This document shows positions 1 through 15,186 of a stretch of 64,000 nt of DNA, in pieces. Location: assembly GCA_008694505.1 (NCBI GenBank), contig VZDJ01007755.1, positions 340,644 to 404,643 of the forward strand. Direction: 5' to 3'. The first letter of the stretch is position 1. Each line of letters starts with the position of its first letter. A program made the translations under genes and the position numbers. Source of the stretch: Cyanoderma ruficeps. Its lineage: Eukaryota > Chordata > Aves > Passeriformes > Timaliidae. The notes beneath the pieces were generated by a model that saw only the letters and a list, made by a program, of their open reading frames with translations, had not been told where the DNA came from and did no database searches.

Positions 1-3000
1 CGTTAAGCCCAATGGATTTGCATACATCCTATTAAGGGTGCACATAAGTAATCCACAATAGACTTTTTGTTCTGATTAAACTACATCAGGGAATCTGTCC
101 TAGAATATTTGCCCTTGGGCAAATATTTTTGCCTGCTGAATGGTACCGGCACGATTCCAGCTTTGGGAAAGACTCACTCCTATATACCATTTTTTTCAAC
201 AGATTTCTGAAAAGATTTCTGTATGGTATAAGCCTGTCAGGACTTTTCAGATGATATTCAGAATGGCAACTATTTTTTCTATGCCTGCCCTACCTGTGGC
301 AGAAATGTATCAATGCAAGACAGAAGCAGAGGTTTGTACCTGCCCCTGTGCTAGCTAAATCCCACCCTACCTGGCACAAGACTCCCTGTAGTTCCATTGG
401 TCTCGGCAAATTTTCTCTTGGCATTTTTCTGTCAGGCTATACCTCATTTGCTCCCATTCTGCACAGCTGGCTTTAATGTTTTCACCTCTCTAGCACAAAC
501 CAGCACAGAAAAGCATCCACTATCAAGCACCCCCAGCAGTCACAGCTACAGTGGGAGGGAACAAGATTTCGGGGCACATATTTGTTTTTAACCACTGCCA
601 CTAAAAATACAACTAGATCCCAGAAAACAGAACTGAGCAGAAATGGTTTCTGGGCTTTTTAACAAGCATAGTAGATACAATTTTAAAATGGGACTTTTCA
701 CCAGGTCAAGGCAAATATCTTCAGCCTGAAAAAAACTAACCCAAGGGTTCTTTTTAAATACTATCAAGAAAGCATATGCTCTGAGCTCAGAGGAAGTTGT
801 AGCAAAAGGAAAACAGAAAACAGTTAACCTCCACCTTGTCTATAAATCAGAGCAACAGATGTAAAAGTAAGTGTACATTTGGAACCTACTGACCCAGAAC
901 ACCAGCGCTGAACTTCTGTTTTCTCTCCTCTGCAATACGCCTCCATCCTGTGATTTTTGCTCACAAGGCAGAGAAGACAGAGTAGTTTTGTTCTATTGCA
1001 AAATTCACTGAGAAACATTTCTGTCTTCTCTTCTAAAGCATCTTTTTTTCCTCAAGAGAGTTGAGGACGGCTGTCATCATAGGACAACATCCAGTATTCA
1101 GACAATTTAAGCCACATGGTGTTCTTAAATGCAGGAATCAGGTATTGCCAGACCTGAAAGGGGAAAAAAAAGCCCACAATAATGCAAAATCACTCTAGGA
1201 TCGGCCTAAGTACTCTCTCATCAACATTCAGCAGCAGTTCAAAAGCAAAAAGGAGAAAGAAAACACCCCACAGACACGTGAGACAGAAGAAAGATAAAAG
1301 GTGTCCTGAATGAAGAAAAATGTTATTTCTTAACTGAGCTGTGGATTAAGCAGAGGAGAAGGGCTCTGACATGGCCTGCAGCTCTTTGTTTATACCAATA
1401 TTCTTCCAGTGATCTGAACCAACATCAGGTGGGAGCACATCACTACTCCTCATCTACTTTCAGCACTCTGGATCCTGTGCAAGCTTAGAGAAGTACAAGG
1501 TAAAAATTTGTGTGAAAAGGCTACCAAAAAAAAAACACCTCAATGCCTTATGCAGAATCTTCAAATTCAATGCCAGGAAACACACTAGAGTTTTGTGTGC
1601 TCACATGTACCATGCATCAAGATCCCCAATCCTGCAGTTAAGCCTCTGTGAGCAGCCCTTTGTGGCCCACCCCAACTTCAGGAACACAGAGATCTATGGA
1701 AAGCTGAAAAGGGTAGCAGGAAGAGTCCAGACACTGATTTGGCAGCTAAAGCAGGAGGTCTACAGAAAAAATAAAAACAAAATAGAAAATATTTATATAA
1801 TTATATACATAGGTACTTTTATATAAACACATATGTATATATATAGGTAAGCAAACTGAAAATTGGAAAAGCTCTTATAAGCCTTTATTTATTTCCTTTC
1901 TTTAGAAAAGTTTTCTTAAAACTCTATATCCTTCTTAAAGGACTAATAAGACATTTTTCTTTGTGCGGCTGGTACACTCTATATTGCAAATGAAACTCTT
2001 TACTCTTCACAAACAGTATAAAAATTGTCTTCCTGTGACATAAAGTTCGTCCTTCAAAAAAGCAGAGCCTTATCAGAAGATTTTGGTCTTACAATCCAGC
2101 TTGCATATGGGGGAGTAAATTTCATTAAAGAATGGTCATGTTAAAATGAAAGTGAAAGCAATGGCACTACTTTACATATCTGGTTTTATATCACTTCCAC
2201 AGGTTGAAAATAGTTTTTCTGTAACTGCTTGTGTTACACCAATACCAAAGTGATTCGAATTTGACCATACAAGCTTTTTCAAGAAAAAAGGAATAAATGT
2301 GTGTTCTTCAACAAAGGGGCAGATTATTCTCTTTCCTTGGGCTTTTTTTGTTGTTCTGAAAGCTGAAGAAGACAATTCTTAGGATTGTCCTCTATATGTT
2401 TATAATTTTTTTTCGTCTGTTTTTTAAGCCACCCTTCTATCTCACTTGCCTTTATCAATAGGGTTTGCTTCAGAGAGATCTTCAGGGAGATTCTTCAAGA
2501 TTTTCTACATACTTTGCATCCATTTATGTATATAATATGGCATTTAAATACAGAAATAATTCCATGCTGTACTGGAGAAGATTGCATCCAGGAAATATTT
2601 GCCTAGGAGTGACAGGAAGCTAGACAGATGGATATTTGTAAATGACATTAAAGGAAGGACAAGGTTGCAAATTGCTTGATCAATACAGTACAGCAACGGA
2701 GAGAAGAACTGGAAAAGTCTATATCCTATAGGGATGAGGATAAATATGGGTCAATGATGAGAATTCAATTGCCATAATAAAAAGAGGTGCAAATGAGAAA
2801 GAATAACTTTCATGCACGGGCAATAATTGACTTTACATCCAATGGCTAGTGCTTGAAATATAAAAACAAGGCTATAAAACCAGAAAAATATCATGAAAAT
2901 AATAATGAGCAGTTGGACCCCACTGCGTGTAACTGCTGTCTGTGCCCATTTTGCATCTGCAAGTTCCTCCCTGTGCCCAAACCCATCTCCGGAGCTGGTC

Positions 3001-3111
3001 CACACAGTTTTTATAACCTGTTTGTAACGGCACTAATATTTAGTAGTCATCTGGACTCAACTATTGCTTATTTTCAGATGTCTTCAAGGGCTATGGAAGT
3101 TGCATGGACTA

Positions 3112-3172
3112 AATGTTCTCTATTTGCAGATAGGGACACTGAGACCTACAGAGAGCATAATTTGCATATGGT
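3112..3172 (+). repeat. Possible MIR SINE core remnant
   Basis: TTTGCAGATAGGGACACTGA followed by GACCTACAGAGAGCATAA resembles the MIR core (ACAGATGAGGAAACTGAGGC, then CAGAGAGGTTAA). Only a short stretch remains. Confidence 0.45.
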
Positions 3173-5010
3173 CCCCTGGGGACTCAGGAAGGGCCACTGC
3201 ATGAGCCTCCTTAAGAGTGGGAAATATTCAAGCCCTCTCTCTTGAGAAAAGCCCAGTCCCTATCTCCACATGGGAAGATTATAGAAGAGTTTTGTGCCAT
3301 AAAATGGAAAATAGCTCAAAACAGTTTTTGCCAGGCAAGGAGACACAATGCCTCTTGGTTCTGGGGGGTGGAGGGCTGCCCCTGCAACCTGTGAGGCTTC
3401 AGACAAGGTTTGTCCATGGCTGGGTCTCCTCACCCTTCCCTGGGTGACCCCACTGTTTGACTTCCACCTTGAATCTCAGCATTAGCTGTGGCCTTTGACA
3501 AAATCCTTCACACCACATGGTCTCTACCTGAGAGTTCTAGCTGGAAAAATGACTTCCTCTACATCTTTTAACTCCTCGCTACAGACACTGTTCTTTTCTC
3601 TCAAAGAAATTTCTTTGCATCCCTCTTGCTCAACTGCACGACTGTAAAACATCTCTCTCTTCAACAGTGTGTCTTTCTTGCCATCATATGAATCAGATGT
3701 ATAAAACATGAGTCTTCCATCTCAGCATGGGAGACTGTTGGTACAGACTCCATTACAATACAGCGTCAATAACAACCCTTTTCATGTTCATCATATCAAA
3801 TTCAGACCTTTATAACTTCCTGACATATCTATTTTTCAGTCTGAATTTACCTGGGTGTTGATTCTTCCTAAAATTAAATTTTTTAGACTATAAAAGTTTT
3901 CCAGATATTTCCAAGAGTTAGCTGAAAGAAACATAAAAAGAAAAAAAAAGGTCCACTAAATTTTAATTTTGAAGAGATCAAGAAACCAATAGATCTTGAA
4001 AAGAGCATAATTTTGGCCTAAATGAGGAGCTGTGTATAAATTAAGTTCCTTACTGGAGATTAAAAGGATAAAAGTAAAAATATTTGTTAACTTTTTAAAC
4101 TTTTAAACTGGTCATGTCTGTGGGGGAGGGGAGTACATGCATTAAAAAAGCCTGTAATGTATAAAATTTTCATGTTAACAAGCCTTCCATGTCACTTTAT
4201 AAAAGAGAATACAGGATTCCATATTGAATGAGGTTCACCAATCTCATATGAGATCATGATAGTAATTTTTTTCCTTACTATGGATCTCCTCCTTTCCAAA
4301 TGGTGTAAAGTTGGCCACAGAGTTCTAAGATGTAATTTTTGTGTGAAACTACTTGAAGTTCCTAATTTCAAAAATCTTGACGAGGTGAAAGACATTAAAG
4401 AAAATAAAGGTTGGAAAGGTTGTTTGGAGGTTTTGTGTAGGTCACCTGGGAAAAAGTTATTAAACTGCTATCTTGGACTAATTCTCAGTTGTCTTTTACA
4501 TCGTACTGTCACACGTGCTTCATGATAAAAAGCAAGAGGCGTATAAGTGCTATCAAGTTGGGTCCAAAAATATTTGCAATTATTTTGCACTGGAGTACAC
4601 AGCTAAAGGAAATTCAATAGAACTGGAAACAAGTCCCCTATCTCTATCTGCAAGAGCCCTTAGCAAGGTGTGTGTTACATAAGACATTTGTTTATTTGGG
4701 ACACACTGTAAAAAGCAAGGACAAAAGTCAAGTGGTTCTAGTCAGCTGGAAAATGGGATTACCTGTTAAAACTATACTTTTTTTGGTTATTGTTTTCACA
4801 GTCCTTTGTTTCCTATTTGAAACAAAGCAGAAGCAGTTGCTCATGGCTTTAGTTTCTGCTTGCACAGTTTCTGAGTAGTAGCAAATTACAGGTTGTAGCA
4901 GTCCAGAAAACCTAAAAGTCTAGCTATGGGTGACTCCCCGATCTTTCATGTATTATTTTCATAAGCAATACATGCTTAGTTCTGTTGTGTTGGAGGGCTT
5001 TCTTCCTGAT

Positions 5011-5035
5011 GTTGTTTGTTTGTTTGTTTGTTTGT
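5011..5035 (+). repeat. (GTTT)n microsatellite
   Basis: About six GTTT units in uninterrupted order. Confidence 0.9.
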
Positions 5036-6299
5036 ATATGGGATAATACCAGACTTGTTTCTCCCTTCTCAGTGCAACATGACAGCCAAGGACCTCTACT
5101 TGGATCTCCCCAGAATACTAGAAAATGCAGTCCCTTGCACCCAGCAGAGGATATGTCACTGCCTTGGCAGCAAAGTCAATGGGAAATTTTAAACTGGCTC
5201 CATCAAGGTCTGGATCCCACATCTTAACCAATCTGCATTTTACCTCTGTCTAGGTTCTTAAATATCCTTGACAGCATTGCATGGTAGCGAGCAAAGCCTT
5301 CAAGTAGCATTTAAAAGTAGTAAGATTTGATTATATTTTGTTCTGTGAAAACTATGCACCCTTCTTACAACTCAAATGCGAGTTAATGTCACTTCACGGA
5401 AAAAGAAGGAAACCAGATCATTCGAATTACATGATTGTTGATGGATTAATTTGTGACAGAAGAAAGTGAAAGTAAGGTGGTGACAAGGGGATTAGTTAAC
5501 AAGATGCAGTAAGAATGCTAGGAGAGCTGCACTTGCTTTACAAATACACTAGACTTTTTGAAGATACTGCTAGCATGACAGATAAAGGGAATGTAGCTGC
5601 ATTATATATTTAAATTTTCCAAAGGCACTGGGAAAGATATCGCACAAATGGCTTATTTTGAAAATAAAAGCCCATGTGATGGAGAGAAAGCTGCAAAATG
5701 AATTAAAATGTAAGAAGAAAGAAGGGGGAGGAAAGGAATAATGAATATAATGCACTTAAAATGGAAGGTATTCTCCTGAGAAGTATCAGAGCTCTGCAGG
5801 CTTAAACCAGGGTATCTGAACCTTGTTATTTAATCTATATAATGCTTTGCTTATAGACTCTTATTTGACTGAATTGATGTAAATACTTTATGGGATGCAG
5901 ATGCAATTTTTTTTTACCTTATTTATAGTATTTATACTATATTCAAAGTATGTAGCTTCTTCTTTGATATCACAGAGATGGAAGAAGAGGTTAGCAATAG
6001 CCTTTTCATTACAAAGCCCACACACTTAATTGTTACAGAAATCCTTTTCCACTTCCCACACGGAAATTATTTTTCTGTAGTACCTCTGCTATGGCTCTTC
6101 TTATACTGAACATCTGAAACCTCTAGAAAAGAAGTACCCAGTGGAGTCTATAACCCAGAGGTGTTTCTTTTCAAATAGTTTCTCTTTTCAGCCTTTGTAA
6201 ATCATTGGCTCACTACCTTTATGAGCTACTGTGTTATTAGATATCCATGCACAGATTTTACATGGTCCTATTACTTGCAACTTTATGATTACACTTGTA

Positions 6300-6362
6300 G
6301 AATGTGAGAGGCACCAATATCCCATTCTTTACAGACAAGGGAAAAAAGACAGAGAGAAACTT
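6300..6362 (+). repeat. Possible MIR SINE core remnant
   Basis: ATCCCATTCTTTACAGACAA followed by GACAGAGAGAAACTTAA is a weak match to the MIR core. The order of motifs fits, but the similarity is low. Confidence 0.35.
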
Positions 6363-9300
6363 AAACATTGACATGAGTTAGTTATTGCAAAATTTAAGAC
6401 ATCACATATTCAAATCCCCATCCATTAACCTACCATGAGACTCATGAACCTAAACTCGGTTTTTCCTTTTGCAAAGAAAATTACAGAAAGGGAATGGAGT
6501 AAATTGAAGTCTAAAGCATTCACACAAAGGCAGGCCTGCATTCAAGCTGCTGGAACTAGACCAAGAATTTTCCTCCTAGCTCTGCTAGTTCCCATGTGAA
6601 TACCTTAATTGCAAAACACTTGAAGTGTAAATTTCTCTTATTGGTGTTACTCTGTGCTTTATAAATGATGTAGTAAGAAAAAAGGGAGTGTCTGTTCGTC
6701 TGTCACATGCGTGTACTTGTGTTAGATCACTGCCATGACAAAGGCAGAACAGGGATCTGAATCCAGTTTTTCCCAACCCAAGGAAAGGGCTATTACCACT
6801 TACTCAGTCTTGTGTTGACACAAATCAAACAAATTTTTTTCCAAGAGATCTGTGCTTCAGATATGTGTTTCATTAACCCCAGTTCTAAGCAATGTGTCTC
6901 TTCTGGACAAGTGTCCATCTGTCTGTACCCTCCTGCATGGCTGTGGACAGTGATTTAGAGGATAGTACCTAAGGACCATCTCAAACCTATTTTGAAGAAC
7001 ACAAGATCCATCAGGGCCAAGACATTTATCAAAAGATACATGTTGAAAAAATGGAGAAACTGAATCCATTGCTCCTAAGTTAACAGTCTATGTATAAAAC
7101 ATTCTTTTGCTCACATAAAGAGCATGCTATGGTATTTCTTGTCATTAGCCACAATTCAATTTGGCTCTTGTCACATCAAAATCTAGGTATTTTACCATCT
7201 TTTCACACTTTTTAGGTAATTTTGTCTCCTTTGTAGCCACAATTTTGAAGAAAGTGATGACATTTGCTGAAGAACATAGTAAAGATTTTTGGTTTTGTGG
7301 TGGCACTTGCAGAGAAGGAACATTTGCAGAGAATAATATTTCAGAGGACATTGAATCAGGTTAAGTGTGGTGTCCTTAGAGGGGTGGAACTTTCAACCTG
7401 AGTGCAATCTTCTGCTTCTAAGCTGTGTTTCTTTAAGTGAGATAATCAGAGGTGATTAAATTCTCTGGGCCCTGATCCAATAGAAAAGCTCTGTTGAGCT
7501 GAACAAAGCGGTGGCAGACATTACATAAATAAGATGAACAGCCACTGTGACAAGGCTGTTCTTGCCAGCCCAGTTCAGGATAAAATATTCAGCACATCTC
7601 AAACTTAAGCCGCTTAATTCTTCTCGAATCAAATGCAACATGCATATACTAAGAAATTTCTTGGAAAGCAAATGGTGCCTAAAGTAAATTTTTAATATGT
7701 CCAATATCAAGATTTACTGCTTGCTTAGGGAATGTGGACTTCAGTACTTTTCCAACATCAATCATATAACCTCTTTTTTGTTGATATCCAGGCATCTGCA
7801 AAATCCTTCGAAGGACAAGAAATTATGGAAGTACTTTGGCTCAGAAATTATGAAGGGATAATTTGATATATGAAAGATTGCAACTTACAATATGTTTTGG
7901 ATTTTTTTTTTTTTACAGTTGGGACAGGATATGCTGTTACTATGGGTTCTTAAAAATTTCTGAGATTTAGCTCTAAAAATCATGAATTGAAGCACATAGG
8001 CTGCATGAAGACATTGTTAAATATGTACTCCATCTCCAAATAAATGTGCCTGTAGTTGAGAGAAAGAGAAAACATTCATATGGTCCACAGCAAGCTTCCA
8101 ACATGTCTTCAAACAGTTCTTTACTGTGACCATTAGTGGTTGGAAGACATGGTTCTACTCTGCTATGCACAACTATATAAAAAGCAATAATATTCATTTG
8201 GCCCTGAATTAAAGAGGAAAATAAACTGTGCAAAAGCTCAATGATGATTGGAAGGGAAAATATCAGGAAATTAATAGAAGTGAATTCTAGAGACAAGAGG
8301 ATAATTCAGAAGACATTTCGGATGTGCTCTGCTCTCCTTGAATTTCCTGATCTGTATTGAAGGTCCTTTGTGCATGATGTCAATGGATTGTGCTTGTTTT
8401 AATGAAGACTATCATTCTCATCAGTATGATTTCAGGAACAGTCACAACATCAAATTGCAAACTAAAGAATGAAAACATGGTTGGCCATCACGTCTGCCAA
8501 GAAATTTACAAGGAACAGAAGTTTTAACAAGACTCAGAACCGAACCAGTAGGAAAAACAAACCTACGCTGCATGTCTACTGGATGGGACACCATGCATTT
8601 TGATTCATTTGTTGTTCCTCTCTCTTTTCCAGCTCCAGAAAGCCTCAAGTTGCCATGATTTCTGTGAACCTGTTCTACTGTGCACTGAGGATAGGTTCAG
8701 GGGTAAAATAGCACAGATTTTGTAGATCATCAAAAATCTACTAAGGGAAAATTGAAAACTTGAGGGAAGGCACGGTAGACCCTTAGGGGAAGAACTGGCA
8801 GGAAACTATCCACCCAAAGGATTTCCCATTAAAGACTCTATGGTGAAAGAATTTAAAAAATAGCCAGTGTTGGTTGTGGAATTTCTTTCTTGTTCTGGAT
8901 TGTCTCTGTATTTGACTCTCCTGGCCTTGACGTGTATTTTAATTGCCTTGTTATAGTCGACCGATATTTTAGGATTGAGAACCCACACATCAGGTCAATC
9001 AAGACTCTTTGGTAACAAGCTGCAAACATGCCCCACACAGCAGAAGGTATATAGGTGCAGCAGTTTCATCAGCTTTTATTTTGGAATGTGGGAAGCATAT
9101 TAGGTTTGGAATGGCTTTGCTGTTCAGGAAAACGTTAAGTACTGAATAGCAAAGGAAATAGGATTGGGTAATTTTAACATCGGTATAGATGCAAAATTGT
9201 TGATGCTGGCTTATTGCTACAGGGAGGTGTTAGCTGTCAGATCCTATTGATTTCAGCTTAGATGTCTTAATTAGTCAATCCTATTGATTTCGATGAGGAT

Positions 9301-12263
9301 GTCATGAAAAGTAATTACTCTACATTCAGCATAGTCATTTTTCTATTTTAGCATCTTTTCTCCTTCAAAAATCAGACTTCTTAAATTGCTAATAGCACTA
9401 ATACCAAGAAGGCAGGCAGATTATTTGGTGTAAGAATCAAAACTAGACTCCCAAGACCACTTATCATCATTTTGACAGTTTTTGAAACAGACTACCAGAG
9501 CTACACTCAAAACTGTCAAAAAAAGTTGTGTTTCAATACTGCTTCTTCCCCAAGGTCTGATTACAGTTTGGTATTCTTAACTTATTGAATTTTCCCTCAA
9601 GTAGTCTTCGTGTCTGGAAATTGTTGGGCTGTTCCATCGTATTAGTAAGAAGTGCTTGTTCTAGTAGTGTACAGCAGGGACAACAAAGCTCAAACAGGGC
9701 TATGTCACCTCATTCATTTTTCCACACTTCTCAGTTATTTATTTCATGTCTGACATCTTCCCTATGTCTTTGTATGATCAAAGTCTGGAAAGCTACTTTT
9801 TGGTGTACTGACAATGGATCAAACGGTATTTTTATCAAAAAATATTACATTTGGCTAAAATCAATATACATATTTTATAACACATTTCAGTTTAGTCTCA
9901 AATGTTGTTTGGGTCATGCTTTAATTTAAAATTAATCACATTTTACAGACAAAAGACCACAAGTAAAAGACTTAATTTGTAGACTAATACTAACCACACT
10001 AGAATGTGAATATATTTACACAAACTGCAAGAAAAGTTCTCCAGAACTAGGACAGCAGAAAAAATTGCTTCTGCTGCTTTATTTAAATAAAAAATAAAGA
10101 AATACATACATACACACATAAATAAATATATTAAAGCCAGCAATCTTCGTGAAAAGTACCAAAGATCTTCAGGAAGCATTTTTAAATTACCTAAGTCTAA
10201 GTAGAGCACGAAAGTTTAATGACTCAATAGCCCTATCCATGTGATTATCCATGTGGTTCCAAAGAAACACAAAGTTAACACATACTATTAGTTTTTGTCT
10301 TTTACTGAGCCTGTCCCAAAACATTCTAACTAAGGCTGATTGTCTATCAGCAGTTTTCCAATCTGATTTCCAAAAGCATGTCCTGAGTTTTAAGAGCTGA
10401 GAAAATCATTATAGGATATAGGAATACTACTTTTGGAAGAAGAACTGCACAAAGATATGAACAGATTTATGAACTAAAAAAAGGAACCTGGTGTAATGAC
10501 ATTTGACCACAAAAAATGGAGTCCATATTTCAACAATTTCTTGCCCATTCCTAAACAGATTTTTCGCCTCATAATGTTGAGATTGGGGAAAGTAACAGAA
10601 TATAAAATGGGTGGAGAAAAACAGAGAAAATGTTTCTTGACAGACTAGCTCACTGCAAAAGACTATTCTCTGCACAGATATGAGGTTCCTTGGCTGTTGT
10701 CTTACCAGTTCTTGGAGCATCATTGAAATAAGAACTCGTCACCTCCTATTAGTCCAGAAGTAGCACTGGTGAGCTGCAAGGCTATATCACATACTCTTCT
10801 TGCAGTGTTACCGGCTTGTTTTGAGAAGAGAAGGATGAAACAGACTGAAGCTATCCCTTGTAGCTTGTATCTAGGACATTGTGATCCTGTGCACATGCCC
10901 TGCTTTCACATAGTATCATTTCCTAGCAATTTACACAACAGAATGAGTTGAAGACAGTTCATAGACTAATTTCCAACACAAGAAGCAAAAACACTATATT
11001 ATAACCTTTTTCATTTAGATTGGATTCTGGCAGTTTAAGAGGATAATATTTGGTTCACGTAACAGTACTGAATGCATATCAAAGATTCTGGGAATCATGG
11101 AGTTTACAATATCTGCAAAGACAGTGAACATACTGTAAAGCCTGTTGGATTGGTTTTATCTCAGGAGTAATTGTCTGACTATATAAATCTGTGCCACATC
11201 TTCTATAATAAATAGTGGTTTATCATAGAACAGAGATTGCTTTCTTAAAGTACAAATTTTTATAAAATCACTGTTAAAGCATCATTTATTTAAATGTTTA
11301 AATGTGATGTTATATAGCCGCATTACTATTTATTGTAAATTAGAAATTTCCTGGCATGGCATATTCTACTTGCTTCAATGTGTATATTTCCCTCTTGAAA
11401 TCAGGTGGCTTTTGTTTTTCAGACCTTCTGAGCACCTGTTGCCTGCTGGGTTGGGCAGGAATGGAAGTACCATTTCTTCAGTGCCTCAGAAATCAAGGAG
11501 AAAAACCAAAGGAACAAAGTATTGCAATAAGTTAGCTGAGAGTTCATTATCTTCATCCAGGAAAAGCCCATTCTTTATTTTCACAACTCATTTTATACAC
11601 TTTTTACAGACCTCGTGTGCAACTTTAATTGGTTAATAGCTTTCTTGCCAATTACTCTATTGGTTAGTAAAAGGTATTCTACTTGTCCATCAAATCTCTC
11701 TATTCCTGTATTGTTTACCTATTTTCTTCACTGATTCTCATGGGACAAATCCCTTGTTATTTTCAATCCAAGAATAGGTTGTTATGCTAATGAATTTTTG
11801 TATCAAATATATATTGATATATTCGCATGGAAACTTGCAAATTACATAGAAAAAGTGACAGGCTAACTTTGGCAATTTAGCAGAGCAGGCCTGATTTTGT
11901 GAGGCCTTTCTTTGATAATTCTTTTACCTGTCACGACACAAACAGATTTAAAACAAACCCAAGAATATCTACCGGAATTCAGTTCTGTGAGAAATTTAAA
12001 GGAACTGGTGTTTTGTCTGGGATTTCACAATTTATTGATCTATACATTTATTTTGTGACACTTTCTATGAAGATCATTTTTGAATCTTGCTATGTTTGTG
12101 CATTATTGCTGTATCAGCTTTTTCTTCTGTGAGGTGTCAAATCTGCCCCTTTCTCTTTGTGCCTGAAATGTTCAGATTTGACCCCAAAGTCTAAGTTGTG
12201 GAAACTGGCCAGGAAGTTCAATAATGTAATAAAGCAATCATTGGTGAACTTTTTGACTTTGAT

Positions 12264-12299
12264 TTTTATATATATATATATTTTTNNTTTTTTTTTTTT
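12264..12299 (+). repeat. (TA)n and T-run with assembly gap bases
   Basis: A TA run is followed by a T-run that contains NN at 12286-12287, which marks an unresolved homopolymer. Confidence 0.9.
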
Positions 12300-12917
12300 A
12301 TTCAGCTGTACAAGTAAAGTGTAATGTGGTCACTTAGATCTTCACAGACACTGTGACTACTGTATTTGTAGTGTGCGAGATCTAATAACCAAGAGAGGGA
12401 GAGGATTTTTTACATTTCAATATACCCTCCTGAATACCCAGAGTATTGTTTTATATCTTTGTCTGCAAAGAACAATGTTAGAGGAATGAAAGATCTCATA
12501 CTGCAAAATGACTGGGCCAGAAGGAGGTTTCTTTGTATTACCTCCTGTGTTCCTTCCAGATGATCCTCACAAATTTGAGTTTAGTTCACTGTGTGTAAAT
12601 TAAGGTAATAGTCTATAGTGTGCTAAACTTCTATGATTTTGAGGGGAAAAAAATAGTGTCTTCAGCTGGCATACTAAGCTGGAGTTTCTGTGGAAGAAAA
12701 AAGACACATTTATATTACTTTGGATGTCTAAATTAGCATAAGAGATAAAATGATACTGCAAGAGGCAGTTTCTTCCTAAAATGGATGAAACATCTGGAAT
12801 AATTCAATGTTTATTATATAATTGACAGAGAACCAAAAAATTGAATCTTCTAAGAATTCCTAAGACATTGTACCAGTTTTTATGTGTATACAGCAGTTGG
12901 TCAATGCAATAGAAAAA

Positions 12918-12946
12918 TACATACATATATAACTCATATGTATGTA
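12918..12946 (+). repeat. Perfect 11-bp inverted repeat
   Basis: TACATACATAT at 12918-12928 pairs with ATATGTATGTA at 12936-12946 across a 7-base loop. It lies in AT-rich DNA and is probably a simple-sequence palindrome. Confidence 0.7.
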
Positions 12947-15186
12947 CCATAATCTCATACTTTATTTAAATAAGCTTACATATATAAACATTTAAAATAA
13001 ATTAATGTCTAAAAAATTTGCAACAGAACCTTTCCTGTCAAGAAATATAATTCTGAAGGATCTGAATACCAATGTACATTACAGCTCAATTTTTTCTAGT
13101 AATCTCAAATTTTTGCTTCTCTTTTGCTTTTGTCACACTAAAGTGAATTGGAGCTGTGGGTTATTTTGTGCACTGATGTGCATGAGCGTTATGTGTTAGA
13201 AATATGGCAGCTCAATTTCTTATATGTCTCCTCTACAAATCTCTGGCCTGTGGAGTTTTTATGATACTTTTGTGTTGCAACAGAAAAAAAAAAATAGATT
13301 ATCCATTTGACATCTTAACATGAATACATGAATGAGTCAAAGATCAAAAGCAGCAAATTAAAAGATCTTCATATTATCTTTGGTCAGAAAGATATGAAAA
13401 ATGGGGACTGTCAGAGGTGCCTTTGGGTTAAGGAGCAAAGTTAGAGAAAAATACTGTAGAACTGTAGGCAGGGGCTGTATGCATCCCACAGGTCCTGGAC
13501 TGTCCTAATTGTTACAGATCCGTCAGTTTCAAAAAAAAAATCAGGAATATATTAAACACAGTTTGAAGTAAGAACAGCTGTGCCTTGCATAAGGGCTCTT
13601 CTGGGAGCTGGGCTGCAGCAAGGTCTGACACTCCATGGCCACTGCACTGCCACAGCCCTCCCCGCCTGTGGGACCCCCCAGCCAGGCAGGCACCCAAGGA
13701 GCATGCTGAGTCCCAGAGATGAAAAGTGGTCATCACACAGAGAGAAGAGATGGGAGACAAATGCATTTACAGAAAAAATACCCTGTTCTCATGAGCAATT
13801 CCTCTTTTTCCTCAGGGAAAACTTGTTTTAGCTTTACTACCACAGGTTACAAAGATAATAAATACAGATTTCTTCCTCTCCTCTCATCCCATTTTCATAT
13901 CACCAAGAAATATGAGAACTGTTTTCTACTCATCCATTCAGCTGTGCTAAAATTCACTTGTTCATTTCCATTTATCTTTTTTTGCCTTTTACTGAGAAAA
14001 AAGAGGCAGCCAAATCTGTTTATTACCTTCACCTTTATAACTTTTGACTTACTTAATAGACTAAAAAAGTTTTTTTGGATGACCAAGTATATTTCTGCTT
14101 TCCTTTTCCAGTGTTTTGTTAGCATGCTCAGGACTGCTCTGGTATATAAAGCTTTGATTCATCAGATCACTCAATCCAAAGTTTAAATCTTTTTGAAACA
14201 CGCAATTAGGTGGGTGTTCTACTGAGGCTGTTCTTCAAGATGTGATTTTCTTTTATGAAAGTGATGTGAGTTATAATAAAATGAAGGGATCATTGAACTG
14301 GTTCAAAATTGCTCATTTAATTTCTGTAGGGTTTTTTTTCCCTTTACTGTGCCTGGTAAGATTATTATACCTGTAAGTCTCAATATAATTTTATACAGTT
14401 TATTCAGAAGAAAAACATATATTGTCGCTTTGTCTCTTATGTAAGACCTAATACAAAGAAAAACAGATTCTCATGGTTATAGTTCAGGTATCCTAATGTG
14501 AATGTGTTAAGCCGATTGATCTCAATGTGTCTATTTTGCAGTCAATGTAATTTTATTTTGCCTTCATCACCTGTCTGAGCACCACATGCAAACTAGGGCT
14601 GTTCAGTCAATTAGCATATGTGGCCAGATGATTTCCTGACCTCTGTCCTCCAGAAGAGGAATAAACAATCTTGCCTGTGCTGTTCCCCAAGGCATGTCCA
14701 GCTCCTATAAACCCCTGGAGGATCAGATGAACTTCCTCTGGAGCTCAGTCTCCTATTGAAATGCATAGGCTCATGCTGAAGTTGACACTGGAGCTGGTAG
14801 AATGCATGAGGCCAAATACAGTATTGCACACATCTAGCTCTATTTCATGATACTTTGAAGGTCTGGCTATAGAAATAAATTGTTTCCCACTCACAGAAAA
14901 TGTGTACAAGCCTGTAAGGCTTAGGAGACCACAGTAAGTTGTTGGTACTGAGGTGGTCTTGGTTTGCCAGTGTATCAGCCCTGGAGACAAGCTGGCTCCA
15001 GACAATACCCTCTCCTGATGCATTTGTAATTGCAACAAGTGACAGAATCACAGCAGTGCTCTCCTTCCACTGAGCACTTGCTCCTTCAGTTTTTTCACAG
15101 ACTATTTAACCTCATATATGTCATATCAGTGCCCTGACTCCTCTTTATACACTAAATAGAGAAATTACAGAAATAATGAAATGTGC

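Noticed and set aside
1512..1826. 104-codon open frame on the plus strand
   Set aside because: Ends in low-complexity AT-rich sequence, with no recognisable domain.
9585..9929. 114-codon open frame on the plus strand
   Set aside because: No domain, signal or splice pattern; typical of AT-rich intergenic DNA.
13590..13720. Less AT-rich patch suggesting a CpG island or exon
   Set aside because: Too short, with few CpG pairs, and neither strand gives a recognisable protein or convincing splice pair.
13719..14186. 155-codon open frame on the plus strand
   Set aside because: Its composition is AT-driven, rich in Phe, Lys and Ser, with no domain, no splice context and an overlapping open frame on the other strand. 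It is best explained by chance.
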